Part shown: one piece after another, positions 39,965 to 47,449 of the stretch
How positions within the stretch are numbered: position 1 is the first letter of the stretch
Layout of the letters: each line of letters begins with the position of its first letter
Source of the DNA: Poriferisodalis sp965208555
Lineage (GTDB): Bacteria > Actinomycetota > Acidimicrobiia > Acidimicrobiales > Poriferisodalaceae
Assembly: GCF_965208555.1 (NCBI RefSeq)
Contig: NZ_OZ242342.1
Location: forward strand, 3,100,001-3,164,000
Reading direction: 5' to 3'
Length of the DNA stretch: 64,000 nucleotides
Made by a program: the position numbers and the translations under genes
The notes under the pieces: model-generated
The model's input: only the letters and a program-made list of their open reading frames with translations
What the model was told of the DNA's origin: nothing
Database searches by the model: none

Positions 39965-40810
39965 GTGGCCCACGAGGTTCGCACAGAGGCCTTCGCCGGC
40001 CCGCTGGACGTGCTGGTGAAGCTGGTCGTGTCCCAGGAAGTGGACATCTGGGAGGTGTCGCTGACGCGTCTGGTCGACGACTTCGTCGCCGTCATGGCCG
40101 CAGTCGAGTTCCCCGAACCTGCCGACGGTGCGCCTAGCAGCGACGCTGCCGATGTGCATGCCGGTGACGGCAGGATCGACATGGATGCTGCCAGCGAGTT
40201 CGCCTTGCTGGCCGCGACGCTGATCGAGCTGAAATCGCGCCGGCTGCTGCCTGCGCCGCCGGTCGAACTGGACCTGGAGGACGAGCTGGCCGCCTACGGC
40301 CTGCGCGATGCCGCATTAGCGCGGCTCGTCGAGGGACGCACGTTCGGCGCAGCGGCGCGACTGCTGCGTGAGCGCTGGGATGCCGCGGCGCTGCGATGGC
40401 CCCGTACAGCGGGTCCCCCCGAGCGCTTCCTGGTGTTCGCGCCGGATCTGCTGGCGGGCGCATCCCGAGACCATCTCAGCGCGGCGATGGAACGGGTGCT
40501 TGCGCCGCGGCCGGTGCCGCGAGTCGATGTCAGCCACCTGAGGGCTGCCGGCATCACGGTCGACGAGGCAGCGGCCAAGATCATCGAGCGGCTCGCAGAA
40601 ACGGGCACGGCCACCTTCCGTGAACTCACCTGCGACGTGACCGAGCGCATAGTGGTGGTCGTGTACTTCCTGGCTGTGCTGGAGCTGTTCGGATCGGGGC
40701 TCGTCGATTTGACTCAAGCTGAGCGCTTTGGCGACATCGGCGTGGAGTGGATCGGCGACGGCGCGGCACCGCTGGTTGCGACCGGCGGCTACGGGGAAGA
40801 CGCCGCGTGA
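39965..40810 (+). CDS. scpA: segregation and condensation protein A
   Basis: ScpA is the kleisin subunit that bridges SMC heads in chromosome condensation. The N-terminus EVRTEAFAGPLDVLVKLV is the SMC-binding kleisin motif, and FALLAATLIELKSRRLLP is conserved. The C-terminal winged helix covers about residues 195-265 (ATFRELTCDVTERIVVVVYF). The length of 281 residues is slightly above average because of a variable stretch near residue 55. The GTG at 39965 is chosen because it gives the conserved N-terminus and follows TACCTT. Its stop overlaps scpB. Confidence 0.93.
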   Translation: MAHEVRTEAFAGPLDVLVKLVVSQEVDIWEVSLTRLVDDFVAVMAAVEFPEPADGAPSSDAADVHAGDGRIDMDAASEFALLAATLIELKSRRLLPAPPVELDLEDELAAYGLRDAALARLVEGRTFGAAARLLRERWDAAALRWPRTAGPPERFLVFAPDLLAGASRDHLSAAMERVLAPRPVPRVDVSHLRAAGITVDEAAAKIIERLAETGTATFRELTCDVTERIVVVVYFLAVLELFGSGLVDLTQAERFGDIGVEWIGDGAAPLVATGGYGEDAA

Positions 40811-41658
40811 GCGAGCACCGCCCGCCGGTCGAATCCGCGCGCGGCCTGCGGCTGGTCAGCGACGAGGGACGGACGGTCGCCGATCCGCCTGCGCCGCCGG
40901 CTGAACACTCGCATGGCTCGTCGGCGCCGGCCACCCCGGCGCATCCCGCCTCGCATCCCCCTTCCCATCCCTCCGTGCCCTCCGGGCGCAACCAGGCGGT
41001 CAATGGCTCGTCGATGTCGCAGAACGGCCACGCAGAGGGCATCGCTGGCATCGAGACCGGCGACATGCCGCCCGGTGAGCAGCGGGCATTCGACGACGAC
41101 GTGCTGTATGCGGCCATCGAGGCCGTGCTGATGGTCGCGACCGAGCCGGTGCCGACCGAGGTGCTGGCTGCGGTCATCGGGGCGCCGGCGACATCGGTCC
41201 AGGCGGTCTGCAACGAGCTGGCCCGGGAGTACGCGCAGGCCGAGCGAGGCTTCACCCTGATGCAGGTGGCTGGTGGATACCAGTTGCAGACCGCCGCAGA
41301 AGTAGCGGAGTACGTGGAACGCTTCGTGGGAAGCCGCCGATCGGCTCGCCTGTCTGCAGCAGCGATGGAGACGCTGGCCGTGGTGGCCTACAAGCAGCCC
41401 ATCTCACGAGCGCAGATCAGCGCAATCCGGGGCGTGAACGCCGACGGCGTCGTCCGCACGCTCGCAGATCAGGGCTACATCGCCGAGGTCGCACGCGATC
41501 CGGGTCCCGGCAATGCGGCCCTGCTCGGGACGACGCCGACGTTCTTGGAGCGACTGAGCCTCGACAGCCTCGACGATCTGCCTTCGCTGGCCGAGCTGAG
41601 CGTGGACGCTGACGCCGTGGAGGCCATGGATCGCCTCGCAGCCTCCAAGCACGGCTAG
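40807..41658 (+). CDS. scpB: segregation and condensation protein B
   Basis: ScpB dimerises and binds ScpA in the SMC complex. Two winged-helix domains occupy about residues 95-270: LYAAIEAVLMVATEPVPTEV opens the first, and AAMETLAVVAYKQPISRAQI, the most conserved segment, lies in the second. The first 90 residues are Pro/Ser/His-rich and low in complexity, an unusual extension that may be disordered. The GTG at 40807 overlaps the scpA stop (GTGA). An internal ATG at 41014 would remove the extension, but the coupling favours the longer form. rluB follows after two bases. Confidence 0.92.
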   Translation: MSEHRPPVESARGLRLVSDEGRTVADPPAPPAEHSHGSSAPATPAHPASHPPSHPSVPSGRNQAVNGSSMSQNGHAEGIAGIETGDMPPGEQRAFDDDVLYAAIEAVLMVATEPVPTEVLAAVIGAPATSVQAVCNELAREYAQAERGFTLMQVAGGYQLQTAAEVAEYVERFVGSRRSARLSAAAMETLAVVAYKQPISRAQISAIRGVNADGVVRTLADQGYIAEVARDPGPGNAALLGTTPTFLERLSLDSLDDLPSLAELSVDADAVEAMDRLAASKHG

Positions 41659-41660
41659 CG

Positions 41661-42410
41661 GTGCCGTACGACGGCCAACAAGAACAGGCCGAACGGCTGC
41701 ACAAGGTCATGGCTCGTGCCGGCGTCGCCAGCCGGCGGGTGTGCGAGGAGATGATCGCCGCGGGACGCGTCACGGTCAACGGCACGGCCGCCCGGATCGG
41801 GGATCGCGCGCGACCGGCCGATCGGATCGAGGTCGACGGCGCAGTCGTCACCTGGGACACGGAGACGGTCCATTACCTCGTGAACAAGCCGTTCGGGGTG
41901 CTCAGTGCAGCATCGGACGACCGTGGCAGGCGCTGCGTGATCGATCTGGTGCCTGCAGGACTACGCGTCTACCCGGTCGGGCGGTTGGACGCCGATTCCG
42001 AAGGGCTGATCATCGTGACCAACGATGGCGAGCTGACGCACCGGCTGACGCATCCGTCGTGGGGAGTCGAGAAGGAATATCTCGCTCATGTGGACGGGGT
42101 GCCCGCCCGAGGTGCGCTCGCGCAGCTGCGCGCCGGCATCGAGCTCGACGACGGGCCCACCGCGCCCGCAGCGGTGTCGATGCCCCAGCCGTCGGTGCTG
42201 CGCATCGTGATACATGAGGGCCGCAACCGCCAGGTCCGGCGGATGTGCGACGCCGTAGGACATCCGGTGCTGCGGCTCGTGCGCACACGCATCGGGCCGC
42301 TCGCCGATCCGGCGCTGCGTCCCGGCGAGCACCGGCCGCTCACCGCCGACGAGGTCCGCGGGCTGCACCGCGCCGCCACAGATGCGAGCCGTGAGGTGCA
42401 GACGCCATAG
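41661..42410 (+). CDS. rluB: 23S rRNA pseudouridine synthase, RluB family
   Basis: An RsuA/RluB-type enzyme that makes pseudouridine in 23S rRNA (position 2605 in E. coli). The S4 domain is at residues 10-65 (RLHKVMARAGVASRRVCEEM). The catalytic Asp is in VGRLDADSEGLIIVTNDG, and EGRNRQVRRMCDAVGHPV is typical. It has 249 residues. The GTG at 41661 is two bases after scpB. The scpA-scpB-rluB order is conserved in Actinobacteria and Firmicutes. Confidence 0.94.
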   Translation: MPYDGQQEQAERLHKVMARAGVASRRVCEEMIAAGRVTVNGTAARIGDRARPADRIEVDGAVVTWDTETVHYLVNKPFGVLSAASDDRGRRCVIDLVPAGLRVYPVGRLDADSEGLIIVTNDGELTHRLTHPSWGVEKEYLAHVDGVPARGALAQLRAGIELDDGPTAPAAVSMPQPSVLRIVIHEGRNRQVRRMCDAVGHPVLRLVRTRIGPLADPALRPGEHRPLTADEVRGLHRAATDASREVQTP

Positions 42411-42474
42411 CGGGCGCACCTGCTCGCGCAGCAGAGCGCTGCGTCGTGGCCGGCGCGAGGTGCTGTTCGGCGTC

Positions 42475-42503
42475 TTCGCTGTGTCGCAGGCAGCGACCAC
42501 AAT
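42475..42503 (+). promoter_or_regulatory. candidate promoter of the indolepyruvate oxidoreductase gene
   Basis: TTCGCT (42475) and CACAAT (42498-42503) are spaced by 17 bases in the 161-base gap after rluB. The transcript would carry a leader of about 60 bases with GGGAG eight bases before the ATG at 42572. A 25-codon frame from the GTG at 42508 overlaps that start. Confidence 0.4.
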
Positions 42504-42571
42504 GGGTGTGACGCACGGACGAGCATTGGCACGCCTCACGGAAATCGTTGCCAGCACATGGGAGCACGCAG

Positions 42572-45500
42572 ATGAGCCTCGCTGAGACGTACCGGCTGTC
42601 GGGGCGCTACACGGACGACAGCGGCACCACGTTCATGACCGGGTTGCAAGCGCTGGCTCGTCTGCCGATCGAACAGCTGCGGGCCGATCGGCGCGCCGGG
42701 CTGCGCACTGCGGCGTTCGTGTCGGGCTATCCGGGCTCGCCGCTCGGCGGCTATGACGCCGCCGTTGAGGCTGCCAGGAGCGCGACCGACCTGCCCATCA
42801 TCCACTCGCCGGCCGTCAACGAGGAGCAGGCAGCGACCGCCGTCATGGGCAGCCAGCTGGCCACCACCCGGCCCGATGCCACCTACGACGGCGTCGTGGG
42901 GCTGTGGTACGGCAAGGCGCCCGGCGTGGACCGCGCAACCGACGCGCTGCGGCATGCGGTGTTCGCCGGCGCTGATCCCCGCGGCGGCGCGGTGGCCATC
43001 GCCGGCGACGACCCCGCAGCCAAGAGCTCCACGATCCCGTCAAGCTCAGCCGGTTCGATGGCTGACCTGCACATCCCGGTGCTATACCCGGGCACACCCG
43101 CCGAGGCGCTCGACCTCGGCCGCCACGCCATCGCGATGTCCCGGACGACTGGGCTCTGGACGGGCCTCAAGATCGTGGCCGACGTGGCGGACGGTGCCGC
43201 CACGGTGCTGCTGGATCCTGACCGGTTCGACCCGGTCATCCCGCTCGTCGACGGCAAGCCCTACCGTCACCGGCCCGACGGCTACCTCCTCACCCCGCAC
43301 ACGGTGGACATCGAGCGCGAGATCGTCGAGGTTCGCTACGAGCTGGCCATTGCGTACGCGGCGGCCAATCGTCTGAACGACGCCACCGTCGACCCGACGG
43401 ATGCCTGGATTGCCATCGTGGCGTCGGGCATCACCTACCGCGAAGTGCGCGAGGCGCTGCGGCGGCTGGGCCTCGGCAGCGACGACGCGGTTCGGGACGC
43501 CGGCATCCGGCTGGTGCGGATGGGAATGCCGATCCCGTTCAGCGCCGAGCGAGCCCGCCACTTCGCCCGCGGGGTCACGGAGATGTTCGTGATCGAGGAG
43601 AAGAGCCCCAACATCGAATCGCTGCTCAAGGACGCGCTCTACAACCAGTCGCATCACCCCCGCATCGTCGGCAAGACCGACGAGGACGACCGGGCGCTGC
43701 TCGGCTCCTACAGCGCGCTGGCCGCCGACGACCTCATCGGGCCGTTGCGCGGGCGGCTGGAGGCTCGCATCGGCGATCGGCTGGCGCCTGCGCAGCCCGA
43801 GCGCGTGCGCATCGAGCTGCCACTGGCGCCCGGGCAGCATCGCTCGCCGTACTTCTGCTCGGGCTGCCCGCACAATCGCTCCACCGAGGTGCCCGACGGC
43901 GCCCTGGTGGGCGCCGGCATCGGCTGCCACACCATGGCGCTGTTCATGGATCCCGAGCGGGTCGGCGACATCGTGAGCGTGACCTGCATGGGCCAGGAGG
44001 GCACGCAGTGGATCGGCATGTCGCCCTTTGTGGAGACGCAGCACATCTTCCAGAACCTGGGTGACGGCACCTACTTCCACAGCGGCCAGCTGGCGATCGC
44101 CGGGGCGGTGGCCTCCGGCACCAACATCACCTACAAGCTCCTGTGGAACCGAGCCGTCGCCATGACGGGCGGGCAGGACCCCGCCGGGCAGCTCGAGGTG
44201 CCCGATGTGGCGGCCGGCCTGCTGGCGGGCGGCGTGGCCAGGGTGCTCGTCACCACACACGATCCCGCTGCCTATCGCGGCCGCGCGCTGCCTGCGGGTG
44301 TCGAGGTGTGGCACCGCGATCGCCTGATCGAAGCCCAGGAGATGCTGGCCGGCATCGACGGCGTCACGGTGCTGATCCACGATCAGCAGTGCGCGGCCGA
44401 AGCGCGCCGGGGCCGCAAGCGCGGCACCCAGCCCACGCCGACCAAGCGAGTGCTGATCAACGAGCGCATCTGCGAGGGCTGCGGCGACTGCGGCGCCAAG
44501 AGCAACTGCCTGTCGGTGCAGCCCGTCGACACGTTCTTCGGCCGCAAGACCCGCATCGACCAGACGTCGTGCAACCTGGACTACTCGTGCCTGGACGGCG
44601 ACTGCCCCTCGTTCATGACCGTCAGCGAGCCGGGGCCATTCCGTGCTGCGGTGCGCGAGATGCTGGCGCCGCTGCGGCGCAAGCCGGCGGCGGGCGGCGG
44701 TGACGGCGCCAGCGGCGCTGGGCCTCAGCCGCCCGCCGAACTGCCCGATCCGGTGCCGCTCGTGGGTCCCGACGAGGTGTCGGTGCGCATGTGCGGCATC
44801 GGCGGCACCGGTGTGGTGACGGTGAACCAGGTCCTCGGCACGGCGGCGATGTTCGACGGCTTCGAAGTACGGGGCCTCGACCAGATCGGGCTGTCGCAGA
44901 AGGCGGGCACCGTGGTGGGCGATCTGCGGCTGAAGCGGATCGGCGGGCCGGCTACCGCACGCCTCGGCAGCGGCCAAGCCGACGTCATCGTGGCCTTCGA
45001 TCTGCTTGTGGCGGCATCAGCGGCGGGCCTCGACGTCGCCGACCCGGCCAGGACGATGGTCGTGGGCTCGACGTCGCCTACGCCGACGGGCGCCATGGTC
45101 GCCGATCCCAGCATCGAAGGGCCCGCGACCTCCGAGTTGCTCGAGCGGGTGGCTGCCGTCACCATCGACGGCAGGCAGCACTGGGCCGATGCCGCCGTGC
45201 TGGTGACGGCACTGTGCGGCTCTGCAGTGACTGCGAACGTGTTCGTCGTGGGCATGGCGGTCCAAGCGGGTGCGCTGCCGGTCGCACCGGCCAGCGTGGA
45301 GGCCGCCATCGAGCTGAACGGGGTCGCTGTCGCTCAGAACCTCGCTGCGTTTCGCTGGGGCCGGGCGATGATCTGCGATCCGGCGGCGGTGACGGCAGCC
45401 GCGGCGCAGCGCCCTGCCGGTGCAGCGGGCCACCCGGGCGGCGCCGAAGGCGCCGGTGTGCACAGTGCCGAAGGCGCCGGTGTGCACAGTGCCGAAGGCG

Positions 45501-46261
45501 CCGGTGTGCACAGTGCCGAAGGCACTGGTGAGCACAGTGCGGTTCCGGAGCACTTGTCGGCCCGCGTCGACGCGCTGGTCGACGGGCTGGCCCGCAGGGG
45601 ACCAGCGGGCGACCTCGATGGGCTCCGTGCAGGACTGCGCCGGTATGCAGCCGAGCTGCGTGCCTACCAATCGGACCGGCTGGCAACGCAATTCCTCGAC
45701 GCAGTCGAACGGGCAGCCACAGCGGACGGATCCGCGGGGGACGGCTCCGGCCGGTTGACCGCCGCCGCCGCCGCAGGGCACTTCAAGCTGATGGCCTACA
45801 AGGACGAGTATGAGGTCGCCCGGCTCATGATGGATCACGAGGCGCAGGCAGCGGCACGGGACTTGGCAGCATCTGTCGGCGGCACAGTGTCGTGGAGCCT
45901 GCACCCGCCGCTGCTGCGAGCACTGGGGCGCACCGGCAAGATCCGGTTCTCGGTGGCGTGGCGACCGCTGTTCGCACTGCTGGCGCGTGGCAAGCGCCTG
46001 CGCGGCAGCTGGTGCGACCCGTTCGGCCGCACCGAAATCCGCCGCACCGAGCGCGCATTGCCAGGCGAGTACGCAGCGGCGCTCGAAACGGTGCTCGAAG
46101 CGCTGGAGCGGGACGCAGGCGCGGCCCGCTATGAGCAGGCCGTCGCCGTGGCTGGGCTGGCCGAATTGGTGCGCGGCTACGAGGAAGTCAAGATGGCCAC
46201 TGTTGCGACGTTCCGCTCGGAGCTGGCGACCCATGTCGCCGGACTGGCACCTCCCGGCTGA
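42572..46261 (+). CDS. indolepyruvate:ferredoxin oxidoreductase family protein (three-domain fusion)
   Basis: A 1229-residue enzyme of the large fused IOR family, which oxidatively decarboxylates aryl- or branched 2-oxoacids to acyl-CoA with ferredoxin. In order: the pyrimidine-binding domain (VSGYPGSPLGGYD), the C-terminal TPP domain with GIGCHTMALFMD, a ferredoxin-like segment near residue 635 (ERICEGCGDCGAKSNCLS), and the gamma-type domain from about residue 730 (MCGIGGTGVVTVNQ, GLSQKAGTVVGDLRL). The C-terminal DUF6537-like domain follows. A four-fold octapeptide repeat separates the last two. The ATG at 42572 has a GGGAG site. The substrate is unproved. It is the second such system in the window besides KorAB. 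Confidence 0.9.
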   Translation: MSLAETYRLSGRYTDDSGTTFMTGLQALARLPIEQLRADRRAGLRTAAFVSGYPGSPLGGYDAAVEAARSATDLPIIHSPAVNEEQAATAVMGSQLATTRPDATYDGVVGLWYGKAPGVDRATDALRHAVFAGADPRGGAVAIAGDDPAAKSSTIPSSSAGSMADLHIPVLYPGTPAEALDLGRHAIAMSRTTGLWTGLKIVADVADGAATVLLDPDRFDPVIPLVDGKPYRHRPDGYLLTPHTVDIEREIVEVRYELAIAYAAANRLNDATVDPTDAWIAIVASGITYREVREALRRLGLGSDDAVRDAGIRLVRMGMPIPFSAERARHFARGVTEMFVIEEKSPNIESLLKDALYNQSHHPRIVGKTDEDDRALLGSYSALAADDLIGPLRGRLEARIGDRLAPAQPERVRIELPLAPGQHRSPYFCSGCPHNRSTEVPDGALVGAGIGCHTMALFMDPERVGDIVSVTCMGQEGTQWIGMSPFVETQHIFQNLGDGTYFHSGQLAIAGAVASGTNITYKLLWNRAVAMTGGQDPAGQLEVPDVAAGLLAGGVARVLVTTHDPAAYRGRALPAGVEVWHRDRLIEAQEMLAGIDGVTVLIHDQQCAAEARRGRKRGTQPTPTKRVLINERICEGCGDCGAKSNCLSVQPVDTFFGRKTRIDQTSCNLDYSCLDGDCPSFMTVSEPGPFRAAVREMLAPLRRKPAAGGGDGASGAGPQPPAELPDPVPLVGPDEVSVRMCGIGGTGVVTVNQVLGTAAMFDGFEVRGLDQIGLSQKAGTVVGDLRLKRIGGPATARLGSGQADVIVAFDLLVAASAAGLDVADPARTMVVGSTSPTPTGAMVADPSIEGPATSELLERVAAVTIDGRQHWADAAVLVTALCGSAVTANVFVVGMAVQAGALPVAPASVEAAIELNGVAVAQNLAAFRWGRAMICDPAAVTAAAAQRPAGAAGHPGGAEGAGVHSAEGAGVHSAEGAGVHSAEGTGEHSAVPEHLSARVDALVDGLARRGPAGDLDGLRAGLRRYAAELRAYQSDRLATQFLDAVERAATADGSAGDGSGRLTAAAAAGHFKLMAYKDEYEVARLMMDHEAQAAARDLAASVGGTVSWSLHPPLLRALGRTGKIRFSVAWRPLFALLARGKRLRGSWCDPFGRTEIRRTERALPGEYAAALETVLEALERDAGAARYEQAVAVAGLAELVRGYEEVKMATVATFRSELATHVAGLAPPG
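45443..45538 (+). repeat. 24-bp tandem repeat, four copies, inside the IOR gene
   Basis: GCCGAAGGCGCCGGTGTGCA-led units at 45443, 45467 and 45491 are identical. The fourth (45515) differs at a few bases. Each encodes AEGAGVHS (the last AEGTGEHS), so the frame is kept. The repeats form a flexible linker between the gamma-type and C-terminal domains. Confidence 0.95.
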
Positions 46262-46330
46262 GCCATCGCCGCACGCGGACTCCCGCAGGCCATACCGGGG
46301 ACGGTGAGGGCCATCGGTACCCTTCGTTCC

Positions 46331-47449
46331 GTGGCCTCGAGTCCTGCTGAAGCGACTCTGCCGTCGGCGCGTGCCGGCGCGCCTGCGGGTCGCGCCCAAG
46401 TGGTGGGCACGGGCTTGATCGGCGGCTCGGTCGCAGCGGCATTGCGCAAGTCGGGCTGGCATGTCACCGGGCGTGACGCCATCGGCGGTCATGCCCAGCG
46501 AGCACTCGAGCTTGGCTGCCTCGATGCCGTCGGCACCGACCCGGAGGCCACGTTCTGCGTCGTGGCTGTACCTGCAGCGTTGCTGGCCGATCAGGTTGCC
46601 GCTGCGCTCGCAGACACTGCTGCAGCGGGGGCCGTCGTGACCGATACGGGCAGCGTGAAGACGCCCGTCTCCCGCGCCATCGCCGATCCCCGCTACGTGC
46701 CGGGTCATCCGATGGCCGGTTCGGAACAGGAGGGCATCGAAGGGGCGAACCCAGACATGTTCGCCGGTGCCGTGTGGGCCCTGACCCCGAATGAGGCCAC
46801 CGACGACCACTCCCTGCGCGTGTGCCAGGCCGTGCTGGCGGGCTTCGGGTCCGATGTGGTGACGATGACGCCCGAACGGCACGACGCGCTCGTCGCAGTG
46901 GTGAGTCACGTGCCCCATCTCACCGCCGCATCGCTGATGTGCCTGGCCGACGATCGAGCCCTCGACGACGCACCGCTGCTGCGCTTGGCGGCCGGCGGGT
47001 TCCGGGACATGACCCGGGTCGCCGCTGGTCATCCCGGCATCTGGCTGGACATCTGCGGCGAGAACCGCGATGCCATCGTGAGCGTGCTCGACGAGTTGTC
47101 CGAACGCCTGAGCGAGATGCGCGACGTGGTGGCGGGAGCCGACCGCGACGGCCTGCGCGCCGTGCTCACCCAAGCGCGGCGCGCCCGCACCAACCTGCCG
47201 TCCCGGTATGTGCGACCGCAGGAGCTGCTGGAAGTGCGGGTGCCGATCCCGGATCGGAAGGGTCAGATCGCTGCCATCACCATGCTCGCCGCGGACTGCG
47301 ATGTGAACGTGGCCGACATCGAGGTGGCCCACTCGCCCGAAGGATCCGAAGGCGTGCTCGTGCTCGTCGTGGCGCGCACCGAGGCGCAGCGCTTTCTTGC
47401 GGCGTTGGCCGGGCAGGGCTATCACCCCACCACACGCGACTTGGCATGA
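46331..47449 (+). CDS. tyrA: prephenate dehydrogenase
   Basis: TyrA oxidises prephenate to 4-hydroxyphenylpyruvate for tyrosine synthesis. The NAD-binding site is VVGTGLIGGSVAAALRKSGW. GHPMAGSEQEGIEGA and SHVPHLTAASLM are characteristic, and an ACT-like regulatory domain forms the C-terminus (VRVPIPDRKGQIAAIT). I start it at the GTG at 46331, seven bases after a good -10 box (TACCCT, 46318), giving 372 residues. A GTG at 46304 is in frame but lies upstream of that box. The stop overlaps the aroA-cmk start, so two aromatic pathway genes are coupled. Confidence 0.92.
   Translation: MASSPAEATLPSARAGAPAGRAQVVGTGLIGGSVAAALRKSGWHVTGRDAIGGHAQRALELGCLDAVGTDPEATFCVVAVPAALLADQVAAALADTAAAGAVVTDTGSVKTPVSRAIADPRYVPGHPMAGSEQEGIEGANPDMFAGAVWALTPNEATDDHSLRVCQAVLAGFGSDVVTMTPERHDALVAVVSHVPHLTAASLMCLADDRALDDAPLLRLAAGGFRDMTRVAAGHPGIWLDICGENRDAIVSVLDELSERLSEMRDVVAGADRDGLRAVLTQARRARTNLPSRYVRPQELLEVRVPIPDRKGQIAAITMLAADCDVNVADIEVAHSPEGSEGVLVLVVARTEAQRFLAALAGQGYHPTTRDLA

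Noticed and set aside
42508..42585. 25-codon ORF overlapping the IOR start (THGRALARLTEIVASTWEHA)
   Set aside because: Its GTG lies only four bases after the proposed -10 box, too close for a leaderless start, and the IOR gene has its own ribosome-binding site. There is too little support to list it as a gene.
45443..45538. Possible CRISPR array
   Set aside because: The 24-bp units abut without spacers, keep the reading frame and lie inside a coding domain linker.
45017..47425. 802-codon minus-strand frame antisense to the IOR and tyrA genes
   Set aside because: It overlaps two well-supported genes and shows only His/Arg/Gly-rich composition typical of shadow frames.
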